Shown one piece after another: positions 1-11,139 of a stretch of 64,000 nucleotides of DNA. The stretch's first letter is position 1. The number at the start of each line of letters is the position of its first letter. The stretch covers positions 992,001-1,056,000 of the forward strand of contig CANTUR010000069.1 in NCBI GenBank assembly GCA_947683625.1. Reading direction: 5' to 3'. Both the position numbers and the translations under genes were made by a program. The notes beneath the pieces were generated by a model, which searched no databases, was not told where the DNA came from, and saw only the letters and a list, made by a program, of their open reading frames with translations. This DNA comes from Mallotus nudiflorus (Eukaryota > Streptophyta > Magnoliopsida > Malpighiales > Euphorbiaceae).

Positions 1-62
1 CATACTTAGAACATGTCCAAATCATACTTGGGTTAATTAACCTAATGATAATCTCTGTAGAG

Positions 63-125
<63 letters not shown>

Positions 126-675
126 TGTGTGTCTATTTATATTTATTTATTTATTTAAGGTAAGTATTATCTTAAATAAATAGGAAATAATACTAATTTT
201 GGAATTAGAATCAAAGAAAAAATAGAAGTCTAAACTTACCAAAATTGTTTTAATAAGCAAAAGGTTTGGAAAGCCCTATATGAGATGCCTATAAATATGT
301 CTCTTTCTCTAGGGTTTTGTAAGGCTTCTTCTCCTCCTCCTTTTTCTACTTCTTTTATGGAAAAAAAACACATAGAGAGAAAATAAAAGTAAGAGTTCAA
401 AAGGTACTAGCACACCTACAATGTTTTTGATACCTTGTTCATATGGATGCTAGTAGTGGGTGTGGCGTTATCAACGGTGCCTTCATTTGATAAGATCTAT
501 ATGGAAAGCTCGAGGTAGGGTGTTATTGGAGTGAACCCCCTCTCTTCCTTCTAACCTTCATGCCTTGAAATCATCTTAGTGAGTTTTAGAATTCTTCTTA
601 ATCGATTTATTTGAATTAAATGGATCTTATAAGCATGATTAAATTTTTAATTTTAACTTCATGTATGAATCATGG
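1..675 (+). mobile_element. 3' part of a solo-LTR-like fragment related to the S family
   Basis: Non-coding. The order of motifs matches the second half of the S-family LTRs seen at 7493-9028, 31304-32845 and 45318-46827: a block of TTTATT repeats, an AAGGTAAGTATTATCTTAAATAAATA-like stretch, a TATAAATATG box near 290, CTCTAGGGTTTT, a 'GTTCATATGGAT' block, 'AAAGCTCGAGGTAGGGTG' near 510, and a T-rich end. It is clearly more diverged than the three S copies. It is followed at once by RNase H/integrase sequence of T1, so it probably interrupts T1. The left end lies outside the window, and I could not place the exact right end or a target duplication. Confidence 0.6.
65..122. repeat. (AT)n microsatellite
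   Basis: Uninterrupted AT dinucleotides for about 58 bases inside the S-like LTR fragment. The array is absent at the matching place in the other S copies, so it expanded locally. Confidence 0.97.
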
Positions 676-711
676 AGACCAAATAGTTTTAAGAATGGAT
701 CTGGTGAAACA

Positions 712-1891
712 TCTATAAGCTACTCCTTTATTGGTTGGTAAACTTGGTAAATGGTTAAATTTTCTCTCTGAATTTGATATTGAATAGTTGATAGAGAAAG
801 CGATCAAAAGAAGAGCAGTTACTAGAACATATTATGCGAGATGTTCATTTAAGGGTGTATAGACCTTGCATGAATGGTTCAAGTTAACAAGAAAAATTAT
901 AAGACAGGGATGCTATTAGTTAACAATGGAGCATGATTGTATCTAGTTTGTCAAAAGTTGTCATAAGTGCTAGGTGCATAGGAATGTTTCTCATATTCCA
1001 CCTTTGACGTGTCAAAATCTTACTTCTATATGGCCATTCTCAGCATAGGGAATATATATAATGGGAAAAATTACTCTACTAGCTTATAATGGACATAAGT
1101 TTATAGTTGTAACAATTGATTATTTCTTAAAATGCATAGCAGTTGAGTCCTTCAAAAGTTAGGGGCAAAGCAAATGGCCAAGTTCATTAAGAAGAATTTG
1201 ATTTGTAGATATAGTGTGCCTTATCATATTGTAATTGATAATGGTGTATAGTTTTAAGCTGAAGTGAGGGATTTGTTGCAAAGGTGTAGGGTTGAACATA
1301 ACAAATCATTTATGTACTGACCTCAAGCAAACAGAGCAATTGAAGTAGTTAATAAAAGTATAAAATAGATTCTCAGTAAGATAATTAAAATATATAGAGA
1401 TTGGTAAGATCAATTGTCATATGTTTTATGGGGGTATAGAACTACAGCTAGAATAACTATCGATGCAACACCTTATTTATTAGTGTATGGAATGGAAGTA
1501 ATATTACTAGTAGAGGTTGACTCAAGACATTCAAAATTATGTTAGAAGAAAAAATTCTAGAAGATGAATGGCTAGATCCATATATGAAGTGTTAACTCTG
1601 TTATATGAGAAAAGACTTAAAGTAACATTTAACATGTAGCTTTACCAAAGAAGAATTTCTAATGCTTTTAACAAGAAAGTCAAAATCAACAAGATTCAAG
1701 AAGATGATTTAGTTTTAAAATAAGGAAGATTATTTTAATTTGATCCTAGAGGGAAATTTAAACCAAATGGGGAGAATCCTTATCTTGTGAAGAAGATACT
1801 TCCAAAAGGTGCAGTTAAGTTGTCAGATCTCGAGGGAAATAAATTCTCTAAACTTGTGAATCTGGATAGATTGAAGAAGTACTATGTCTAG
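712..1891 (+). pseudogene. T1 pol remnant: end of RNase H linker plus integrase (Ty3/gypsy)
   Basis: Decayed 3' end of a Ty3/gypsy pol gene. In broken frames it gives the linker 'LVGKLGKWLNFLSEFD' (about 730-790), an integrase core with DNG near 1240, an 'ANRAIEVVNK' block near 1330 that keeps the catalytic Glu, and the C-terminal 'LDRLKKYYV' just before the TAG at 1889-1891. The same blocks occur in T2 (13690, 14956, 15061, 15581) and T3, which fixes the strand. Gag, protease and RT are not in the window. Many stops and frame changes make it non-functional. It is the coding end of the outermost element, whose 3' region resumes at 58281. Confidence 0.75.
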
Positions 1892-1935
1892 TCTCCAAGC
1901 AGAGTACTAAATAAAAAAATGAAAAAAATAATAAT

Positions 1936-2105
1936 CCCCATTAAGTAAAAAACCCGAAAGGGCAGCTTAGGCAAAAAGTTAGAGGTTCTTGCTAAGTCAA
2001 AAACCCAAAAAGGGTAGCTTAAGCAAAAATAAAGGAAAAATATAAAATAAAAATGATTCCCGCTAAGATGAAAACCTGAAAATGGTGTCGTAGGAAAAAG
2101 TAACA
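1936..2105 (+). repeat. Iterated post-pol motif of T1 (three copies)
   Basis: Three imperfect copies of a block reading AAAACCCGAAAGGGCAGCTT then AGGCAAAAAGTTAG (about 1948, 2002 and 2068). The same block follows the pol stop in T2 (one copy, 15605-15650) and T3 (two copies, minus strand, 25270-25405). The first copy can form a CCC-GAAA-GGG mini-hairpin with a GNRA-type loop. Its role is unknown. Confidence 0.7.
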
Positions 2106-3350
2106 AATATTTGAGAGTTACATTAGCTACAAAACTCAAAAAGATCTAGTTAACATCATTAGAAATTCTTTTGCCAATTGAATTGATTTTTAAGCAATTC
2201 TATATCATTTATCCCTTTTATTGTTAAGAATGAGTAACTTTGAGTTGATAATGGCTTGGTGTATGCATTATTGCCATTAGCTCATGCATTTAAATGTTTA
2301 TGTGAAATTATGATGTTTCTTTTATAAGCAATAAACATGGTTAAAAATTTACTTTATTTTTTTTGTATCTTTCCTTTTAGAAGCCAAATAGCATTTCATT
2401 TCATTTCTTTTCTTTTGAAAAGGCAAAGTTCATACAATAAAAGTTACTAAATAAAAAGCTTTATAAAGCTTCAACCTAACCCTTTGAGCTACCTTCACCA
2501 CTTCCACTTGCTTTATTTTGACCTTTATTAATTTCTATGAATGTGGCATAGCATGACTCTTCAAGGCCATGATTGAGTGATTACTTCAATAAAAGGCTTG
2601 GTGAGTGCACCAACATTTGGGAGATAAGGCATATGAGTAGGATATTATTTTAATCCTAGTTGGCTTGCAATCCTTAAGGGATGATAGAAAGAGCATTGCC
2701 TCAATCCCACATGAGCAACATAAGTGTGAAAACTCTTTGAGCACACATTGGAGAAATTCCATTAAGGGCTAACCCATTGAACATCCTTCTAACCCAAACC
2801 ATACATCCAAGATATCCATTCTTCTTTCTTGTTAAAGCTCACCAAAATTCTCCTTCTTAAGAAGTTGTTAGGCCTATATTTTATTGTAAAATAAGGGAGC
2901 ATCACTCCCTTCAGGTTCTCTATAAGCCAAACCTATAAAATATAAACATAAAACCACATTACAGTCAGACAAAGTGCAGGCTATCCTAATAAAAATAGAC
3001 CATTAAAGCCTAAAAATTGGCTATCCATGCCTTTTAGACCGGCTTTTTGAGTGGCAAATCTGGCTGTTCATGCATGAAATTTGGCTATTCATCTCTGATG
3101 CTAAAAAATTGACCCTTACTTGCAACACCAACACATGTCCACCAAACTAAGAATTCCTATTAGCCTTAACATTGTTCAAACCATTCAAAGTCTTTACTAA
3201 ACCTACCAGAGCAACCAATTTTGGTGTCAAATTCATCTTAACATCAATTTGACTTAAAATAGACAATACCATTCCATTCATAAGCCCTAATGTGCCGTTG
3301 TCACATTTAATGAGATAATATCCAAGGATAATACTCTTAATGATAGGAAT
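2106..3350. other. T1 3' region without a clear gene
   Basis: AT-rich sequence between the post-pol repeats and the antisense DUF7745-like exon. The part at 2460-2860 has coding-like minus-strand stretches that I could not assign; they may be the C-terminal part of the same antisense gene. A segment at 2980-3120 repeats 'GGCTATTCAT'-type words and has a diverged relative at 62540-62680, on the other side of the T2 insertion. Confidence 0.4.
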
Positions 3351-3769
3351 CTAATTGCAAGAACTAGTATTCAATTGAAGATAATGGATTAAACCATAAA
3401 AAGAGATAAAAGAACCTAAAACAATGTAACCATTAGGTTCACTTTTACTTATACTAAAGAGGTGATTCATAATATGTACAACCACTAGGTCTAGATCTGA
3501 TATGGCCATATCTTGTTGAGGAGATATCTTCACACCTAAAATTGCTGAGAATTCTTCCATAGTGAGGCATTGCTTCATTTCCCTAAACTGAAACACATGA
3601 TGAGTAGGATCCTAAAAGGTGAGAATACAATGAAAGAAACTGTAGTCAATCTTTAGGTTTAAGAAAAACTTGAGATAATGGAGGTTGTATCTCTTAAGGA
3701 GTAACCAATCTTTATTTTTGAGAGTGTCAATAAAGCTTTAGTAGGAGATTTTATGTTTTTGATGCTCAT
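3351..3769 (-). pseudogene. DUF7745-like passenger gene fragment, antisense to T1 pol
   Basis: On the minus strand a frame starting near 3769 and continuing as an 81-codon open frame (3596-3351) reads, with one stop near 3612, 'FWDPTHHVFQF' (stop at the W) and then 'CLTMEEFSAILG'. The pattern of a WDP-x-x-H-x-F-x-F strand followed by T-x-EE-(Y/F)-x-x-(I/L)LG is what I recognise from DUF7745 proteins of plant Ty3/gypsy elements. T3 carries the same family at 28361-29125 with a matching 'FWDP' block. The function of the family is unknown. The frame has stops and no complete C-terminus. The family call is from pattern memory, not a search. Confidence 0.5.
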
Positions 3770-4349
3770 TATGGCTAAAAGAAAATAAGAGCTTTAAGAG
3801 ACTAGAATTTTAGAGAATTCTAAAGAGAAAATAAGATGGGTGACTTCTACTTTCCAATAAGGATGAATTTATAGTCAAATAAAACCCTAGGGTTACCTTT
3901 TACCTATTTGGTAAATCTTTAGTGTCCTTTAGTCAATAACTAGTATGAGGGACCAGAAGATAAGGTTCAATCTTGTAGGTTGAATGAGGATTGTGTGGGA
4001 ATCACAAGATGACTAGGATCTTATCCAGACCCTGTCTTTACTAAGGACTAAATTGTAATAATCCTAAATACTTTTGTTCATTTCATTTATTTAGGGTTTT
4101 GTTATTACAGTTTTAAGAATAATTTGTCATCTCAAAGATAAATAGAAGGAAAATTTAACGTGCTTTTCTAAATACATTTTACAAGTGTAATATGTTCATA
4201 ATAATATTCTCAAGCATAATAAGTTTGAGTAGTGAAAGTAAGATAACATGTCCATAGTAATGATTAACATCTTGGAATCTCAGCAAAGTTATAAAGATAT
4301 AGAAGTTTAGCAAACTAATAGATAAGTGGATCACAAATAATAGAGTAGG
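3770..4349. other. T1 sequence up to the T2 insertion point, no gene seen
   Basis: AT-rich, no credible ORF. It contains the upstream flank of the antisense ORF and ends at the AGTAT target site of T2. Confidence 0.5.
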
Positions 4350-4354
4350 AGTAT
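4350..4354 (+). repeat. T2 target-site duplication, left (AGTAT)
   Basis: AGTAT directly precedes the 5' LTR of T2, and an identical AGTAT (58276-58280) directly follows its 3' LTR. A perfect 5-bp match is the expected length for Ty3/gypsy integration and shows both LTRs belong to one insertion. Confidence 0.85.
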
Positions 4355-6213
4355 TTTCATACCTTAAGTTTGACTGTCGCTAAAAAGGTCCAATGATGAA
4401 ACAAATCCCCGAGATGACTAGAGTCTACTTGTTCGTAACACCTATGAAGTGTGTAACCTTAAAAAAACCTAACCAACCCCACCAATGTGCAAAATTGATC
4501 ATCGAGCCATTAAGTTGTGCTCTGACTTTGTGAAATATGAATTATTGGAACAATGAGAGGTTTATCTTGAGAAAACTCCTCTCATAATACTCAGCTCATT
4601 GGGCTAGTGCAAATTTTGTTAGACCAGGACCCAACTTCGTAAAAAATGGAAATCAATTTTGACAAAAAAATTTTGAAAACACGTTTGAAAGACTCTAAAA
4701 CCTCCAAAAGTGGTCCAACTCAACCCGAGGATTAGCACGTATCACTTAGAAGTACATGTAAATGTCCCTAGGTGTCATGTGCTAAAATCAATGTTGAATT
4801 TGGCAAAACAAACTCTGAAAAGCCCAAAAACCCTAGGAACCAACCTTAGAATAACGTGCATAAAACCCAGGAAGTGTGCATTAAGTGTCAAAGTGCAAGT
4901 GGAGCACACATATACCCATGTGGCCAAGCGCCAGGCACATGATCACTTGCACACTATTCATGACCATGTGTGCTTAGCATGGCCACACACAAAATTCTTA
5001 ATATGTGTGTGTGACCATGCCCCCCACCCTATTCTACCCAAATTTCCCTATAAATAGACCCTTTCATCCCCTATTTTGGAAGGGGGAGCAAGTCAAAACA
5101 CACACACTCTCAAAAATTAGTCCGATTAAAGGTGTTGGAAACCCCTTTCTAGATCATTTTTGCTCTCCCACAACCTTTCTCTTAGGTTGTTAGATCCCTT
5201 TTCCACCAAATCAAGCCTCATCTTTGTCAAAGCACGCTTCAAAGGTATACAATCTAGCATCATTTTGCTATCATTTTGGACTTCTTGATAAGGAAAGCTT
5301 GATAATCTCTCAAAGCTAAAGCTTCGAAACCCACACAAGTTCAGTCGAGTTTGAGGACCACACAATTATTTTAGCACATTTATTTTGTTGCATTGCATTT
5401 TATTTTACTGTCGCTAGCATTTGGAAATATTGCTGTGCTTGTGTGATGAGACTAGTAATCTTGCATGCTCTATGAATAATATATGTTTTATTATGCTCAT
5501 TTCATATCATCACTCTGAATCCTCTATTTTTGAAATAATGAAATCACGTCATAAATTCCAATAATGTGAAAAGTTCATATCCCGAAATAGAGTCATCATG
5601 CTCTCAGTCTAGTGATGACCTCAACATCCTTTATAATATCATCATACATTAGCATAGCATAAATAATCACTGCAAGCATGCATGATCATCCTATTATTCA
5701 TGAAATCAAGCAAGCTATATGAATGATCATATTAATCTTGTAAATTAATCATATTCAAATTAGATTTACTTTTCAATAATTTTTTCCCTTTTCATACGTA
5801 TTTTATCAGTAAAGTAATGTAATAATTAAATTTTTAGCTTTATTATCTTCCACTATTTGATGTACTGTGTGAATGCTATACAAACTGTCATTACCAAAAT
5901 TAGGGTGTTGTGGTAGCTATACATTGAATATCGTATAATGAGAAATAGTAAAAAAGTAGACGTGATCCCTTGAATCTGAAAATCTCTGCTAAGGACAATA
6001 CTCGATAATTGACCCAATGTTGTCCTTTCTTTTCCTGATTTTCTAAAAATTGGGTGGCGACTCCATAAAATCAAAAGCATCTTGTCCCCCCGAGACCAAT
6101 CATTTATCCCTATTCGGTAAAGTTGCTATGTCCCTTAAAAATGGAAAGACCCACATAATGTCCCATGAAAATATACCACTATCTAAAAGCGAGAATAAGA
6201 GAGGTTGCTTATA
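4355..6213 (+). mobile_element. T2 5' LTR (family A)
   Basis: About 1.86 kb LTR starting TTTCATACCTT (family consensus TGTCATACC) and ending GCTTATA before the primer-binding site. It matches 56369-58275 on the same strand and 18578-20443 and 30504-54113 (interrupted) on the other. Comparing about 200 bases by eye (5145-5340 against 57205-57395) gives roughly one difference per ten bases, so the insertion is old. The U3 part holds short 'CATGGCCACAC'-type words. The ORF at 4710-5057 lies in this non-coding LTR and is not a gene. Confidence 0.9.
5049..5056 (+). promoter_or_regulatory. TATA box of the T2 5' LTR
   Basis: TATAAATA in the context CCCTATAAATAGACCC. It is conserved in all four family A LTRs (57109-57116 on +; 19733-19740 and 33222-33229 on -), as expected for the LTR promoter. 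Confidence 0.75.
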
Positions 6214-6214
6214 G

Positions 6215-6233
6215 TGGCGAATCCACTTAGGAC
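6215..6233 (+). other. T2 primer-binding site
   Basis: TGGCGAATCCACTTAGGAC starts one base after the 5' LTR. It is a mutated version of the TGGCGACTC...GGGGA site seen clean at 34711 in T5, a type I associate with Tat/Ogre elements (tRNA-Arg priming is reported for Ogre). Confidence 0.7.
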
Positions 6234-7492
6234 TTCTAAGTAAGAGAGATCAACTAAAAAATGACTATTTCTCATTATGCAATACTCAAGCATATAGAGC
6301 CACTCACCATTGCATTTGCACTACACATCACACGTACACCACTTGTCCCTAAAATCCTCTATAATACTACATGACATTACGACCATGATTCCACTTGAGT
6401 CACAGGGTGACGAAGATATGGTATTATCACCTTTAGTCTTTACTCGTGCATTCACTTAACTTATATGAGTAGAGTTTGTAAGCCAAAAGAATGCCAGACT
6501 CATTGACCGGAGTTCGTAACCTAAGTCATATGGGGGCATTCTCATTAAAGGAACCCGTACCCTTTTACCCTGATTCAGCTTATATAGATAAACTAGTAGC
6601 AACATCCACTAGGATTCCACCAAGCTATGCATGCTATCATTGTCCTAACGCTATCTCCTTGACCTGATATTCATAAATGACATGACCCTCCTAGTGTCTA
6701 ACATTGAATGACGTCGTAATGTTAGTTTTCATAGAAAATTTACACTCAAGACCACATGATTCTTATCTACTTCGTGTAAGCCTAAAGCATGAGGAATGAT
6801 AAGAATCATGTACCTTAGCTTGAATAGTTTATGCAAATTAATGAATAATGACATCCCTCAATGATAGAACCTATGAGATGTTATCCATTTATCCTTATCA
6901 AATCAAATGAATGGGTTAGGAACCTAATTAGATTGTGGACCTTTATGTCAGAAAAATCAAATTATAAACTATTAAATGATACTTTCATAATTCCCAGTAT
7001 ATATATCAAATATCGATATAGGGGCAAGAACTTAGACTCCCTTTGATTGGCCTTATTCCTATGCATATAGGCACATACAGGCCTTAGAGATTATTTGAAA
7101 CCCAATAATTGATCCTCACATTGACATCATGTGATTATCTGAAGCACATTTGAGTATTGTTCCTCAGTTTACCCTTTGGTTCTGACCCAAATAAATTTAA
7201 ACAGCCTAGTTCCGAGAGTGAAACCATAGTCCCTTAGTGACTATAGGTTCAAAACCCACTTAGGAAAGAGACTGAATGACCTTATGGAGAAATAAGGTTG
7301 GAAGCAAGAGCTTGCTTATGATTGGTTTGTTCAATGTGCAAGAAAACAAACCATCTTTAATCATTCATACATAACATACATGTAGATAGCACGTGCTAAG
7401 CACTATTTTTTTATAGGAATAATCATCTTTCATCATAGGATTTTACATCCACTCCATGCATACATGCTCACCCTTTTCTTTTGCATGCATAT
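6234..7492 (+). other. T2 untranslated leader, proximal part
   Basis: Long leader typical of Tat elements, colinear with the reverse complement of 29240-30485 in T3. It holds one small ORF at 6861-7046 (listed separately) and is interrupted by solo LTR S1. Confidence 0.7.
6861..7046 (+). CDS. Conserved 61-codon leader ORF of T2, unknown function
   Basis: Open from ATG to TGA, starting MIEPMRCYPFILIKSNEW and ending KNLDSL. T3 has the same ORF at 29631-29816 on the minus strand, with identical length, no indel and roughly three quarters of residues shared (for example PMRC, KSNEWVRNLIRLWTF, NDTF, KYRYRGK). Both copies lie in the leader between primer-binding site and first main ORF, in elements whose pol is full of stops. 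It is basic and aromatic-rich, with no domain I recognise. It may be an upstream ORF or simply a frame that stayed open by chance. Confidence 0.35.
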   Translation: MIEPMRCYPFILIKSNEWVRNLIRLWTFMSEKSNYKLLNDTFIIPSIYIKYRYRGKNLDSL

Positions 7493-9028
7493 TGTTAGTG
7501 ATATGCACTAGGTCAATCATTTGTGATTATGTATTGACTTTCTTATTTTATTAATAAAGAGGTATTATATTATCATTTGATTTTATGATAATTACATGAA
7601 TGGTTAATTCTTACTAAGGCCATCAAGTATGTGACTTGATAGTAAAACCCTTAGATTAAAATAAGAGTTCTATTCTAATTATCCCTAGCCATTTATTCAT
7701 TATATGAATATTAAAGTATTAAGGCTAGTATGATGTTGATTGATGGTTATGTTTTACTAATCATAAATATGAGATATTAAGTCAACTCATAGGTACATGA
7801 TGAGAGATCATGTACTGGATTGACCCACTATGAGAATACTACATAGATTATTGTCATAAGTATTTCTTATCACAGTAATTTTATTTCGGTCCTTTGACCT
7901 TGAAATCATCATGGATTTCTACATAGCTATTTTATGTTTTGACACATCCTAACATTGTCTTTAACCGGATGATTAAAAGAATGTTGTTGGATATAAAATT
8001 AGTTATATGAGGAATGTGAGTGATTTATAAGGAATTTATCCCTCATTAATATGAGAAAGATATCTAAAGGCCCCTTGATGAGATAGACTGAAGGAAAATG
8101 CATGGCCATGCTGAAATGAATTGATAAAGAGTTATCATTTTCAGTCTACTTGGAATCAAGTCATAATATTGAACTATATAAGGATGACATTCTATGCCTT
8201 ATGTTCAATTAAGATATCATGTGATAAAGGGACAATAAAATTCACTGTAATTAGGTTATGTCGGATTATTGACTTCACATGACTTGGGTAGTCATAATGT
8301 CTTGCTAGAGGCCACTTATGACTTGTAGGCCTAAATAAAGATTTAGGCCCACTGCCAATGTTATGTGAACCTACAGGGTCACACACTTAGAACAAGCCCA
8401 AAACGGATATGGGTTTAATAAGCCCAAAATAAACTATGTGGAAATAAATAATTAAAGTGTTTTATTTATTTATTTATTTGTTTAAGATAAATGTTATTTT
8501 AAATAAATAAATAAGATATTATTTTTGATTTTTTTTAAACAAAATTAGAATATAATAAATGGAAAATTACCAAAAGGTTATTGGTAAGTGAAACCCTAAC
8601 TTGGAGTCTATAAATATGTTATATTCTCTAGGGTTTCACACACTTGTTTTTGTCTCCAAATTCGTTTTCTTTCCTCTTAGAAAACAAAGACAGAGTTTTT
8701 CCTTTTGTTCTTGATTTGTGAGACAGTCAAGAGGTTGCTAGCACACACACTCAAATTCGTTTTGTGAAGGGTTGTTCATGTGGATACCTATAAAGGACAC
8801 ATCCTTTTGGAGATGTCTTGATCCAAACAACTAAGCCAAAAAGCTCGAGGTAAGGTGTCACCGGTGTGAACCTCCTCTCATCCTTTCAGAGAATCTTGCC
8901 TCTTCTGCATTTTGGTAAGATTTTTAAAAACCCTAGATTTAATCAATTAGTCAAATTACATGGATCCAGGCTTGGGAACGTGACAAAATTTTAATTTTTC
9001 TGCTGCGTTTGCATCACGGTACCCAACA
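7493..9028 (+). mobile_element. Solo LTR S1, inserted in the T2 leader
   Basis: 1.54-kb unit starting TGTTAGTGATATGCACTAGG and ending ACCCAACA, so with short inverted ends (TGTTAG / CCAACA). It is flanked by GCATAT (7487-7492) and GCATAC (9029-9034). The uninterrupted leader of T3 (about 29150-29220, reverse strand) gives the empty site, which confirms the insertion. Internal TATAAATA at 8609-8616. Very similar to S2 and less so to S3. No primer site, ORF or second LTR is linked, so it is a solo LTR. Superfamily cannot be told from the LTR alone. Confidence 0.85.
8609..8616 (+). promoter_or_regulatory. TATA box of solo LTR S1
   Basis: TATAAATA followed by ATGTTATATTCTCTAGGG, conserved in S2 (32425-32432) but mutated to CAATAAAG in S3. 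Confidence 0.5.
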
Positions 9029-9084
9029 GCATACATCATGCATCATTCATTTAGCTAACCCTAATAAATGTATAGGAATATGGT

Positions 9085-11120
9085 ATGAGTGACCAAGAAG
9101 ATACCTCTTGTTAACAATTCAAAGATAAGATAAAAAAGGGGATCCAAAAGTTACTCCCTCATTGCACCATAAATGAAATCCTCTAGGCCCAAATGAAAGC
9201 CAAAAGTGCTCGAGATAGGAATAGCACACCACTAAATGAAGCCTCTGCATCTGTTCACCCGAGGGTAGATAAGGCAAAGGGAATTCCCTGCACTCCAATT
9301 CAAGTTTATGATGACAATAACTACTACCAAGATCTCACGAATGCACCAAAAGCTGCAAAAATTATTGACATGGCCAAGTTTGAATCGATAGGGGAGGTCA
9401 AACTATTGGCCAATAGGATGGCTCAGTTAGAATTCACCTTCAAAGACAAGGGAACTCATGGATCCAAAAGCTTCATCGACCTGACACTATTTAAAGATGA
9501 GCCTCTTCTAAATGATTTTATGCTACCAAACTTTACTAAGTTTGATAGAGTAGGGGATCCAAGGTCCATCTAAGGCAATATGCTACCTTCATGGCTACCA
9601 TAAAGCTTACAGAATCACAGATTGTTTGATTTTTCTTCATATCACTAGAGGAAGGATTGAAGGCATGGTTCTTTAACCTTAAAGATGAAAATCAAAAGCA
9701 ATTGGCTACTGCTAACTCAAAAGTTTATCAAGCAGTATGAATACAATACTCAGTTAGACATCACTCGGAGGGACCTTGAGACCATAAGGTAGAAACCTAG
9801 TGAAGCTTTCTCTGATTATGTCACCAAATGGTGGGGAAAGGTAGTCAAAATCAGAAATTGTCCTCTTGAGGATAAATAAATAGAGCTGATAATTAAAGGG
9901 GCACTACCACACTTTAGAAAATAGATGATCTTTGCTCATTATCCTAACTTCATATCTTTGCATCAGGCTGGGATCAAAATTGAGGATAAGGAACCTCAGT
10001 AAGCTAGAAACACTTTTCACCATAATACCCAACCAAACATCCAAAACATCTTCACCCGAGCCTAAGAAATAAACATGATCCAACCTAACATCCACAACTC
10101 ACCATCTATCAATGTCATCAAACCACCAAGAAAATTCTCAAACTTTAACGTCCTACTATCCAAAGTATTCTAGAGACTTTAACAAAAGAACCTCCTATAG
10201 CAAGAAGAGCCTAGGCCTCTTCCAAACCCACTACCATCTCAGATTAACTAAAACTTGTTCTACCACTTTCACCAGATGCCTCACCACACCATTGATACAT
10301 GCAGAACTCTAAAAAATGCAATCCAATACCTCATTGACTCTGGAAAAATTGATGACCCAGAAAAATGACCCAATATCAAGACCAATCCTCTCCCAAACTA
10401 TCAAAACATGCCTCTACCAACCATCAACATGATCTCCTCTAATCTACCAGAAAACCTTGTTGAAAAATCAATCTAAGCCATACAAGAAACCCAAGATAAG
10501 CCCTCAAAGGACAAACCCTCAAATTTGATTCCTGAGCCTTATGATTCTAGTGAAGATGAGAAATGCTCTTCTACCTTTGAATACATTCTAATGCCTCAAA
10601 AATTCCTTCCCCACTTGATGATGCAAAAAAGAGCCAAGGATACAGCTCTCTCTATAAATGGTGAAGTGATTGATTACCCTTACTCATAAGAATACCATGA
10701 AATATGGGATTTACTGGGCTAACCATCTAGGAAGTTCGACTACAAAGTCATGTATACATCACCCCATGCTACCTATACACTTTTATAAGACATAGTACCC
10801 TTAGAATGGGGAGAAGGATTTAACAACAAAGATGGGATTGTTAGTACTATTCAACTTCAAAACCTATAAGTCATAGGGATAGACATATGGTATAACTTTG
10901 ATGATCCTGAAATCATTGTCTAGGACTAGAATAGGAGTACAAAGGCATATAAGCAAATAGTTAAGAAGCCCTTACTAGCAGTCAATTATGTAACTCACAA
11001 CGAGCAGATATATCAACCTCCTTAGAAAGAGAAGGAACCCTCTAAGGAGAAAGAAGTAGCAAGAAATCAAGCTCCAGTCAAAGAGGAAGACACTATCCTC
11101 AAATTGGTTAAGAAGACTCA
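9085..11120 (+). pseudogene. T2 gag pseudogene
   Basis: Starts MSDQEDTSC at 9085, the first ATG after the leader and the same start position used in T3. The frame has stops and shifts but yields blocks of a plant Tat gag. An open 126-codon stretch (9193-9573) ends 'KFDRVGDPRSI'. The capsid-like core 'RRDLETI...KPSEAFSDYVTKWW' follows at about 9765-9850. A Cys/His motif 'FHQMPHHTIDTC' lies at about 10265-10300, then 'AIQYLIDSGKIDDPEK'. This is the nucleocapsid-type end of gag, with the first Cys lost. The tail from 10500 is rich in Lys, Pro and Glu. Non-functional. Confidence 0.8.
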
Positions 11121-11139
11121 GACATAAGATTATATCTAG

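Noticed and set aside
4710..5193. ORFs of 115 and 62 codons at 4710-5193.
   Set aside because: They lie in the family A LTR; the frames are not kept in the other three LTR copies.
6234..7490. tRNA or other structured RNA genes in the leaders.
   Set aside because: I looked for A/B-box pairs and cloverleaf arms near the PBS and in the leaders and saw none convincing.
9904..10312. ORFs at 9904-10095 (-) and 10112-10312 (+).
   Set aside because: Shadow or shifted frames of gag; the gag blocks read in another frame.
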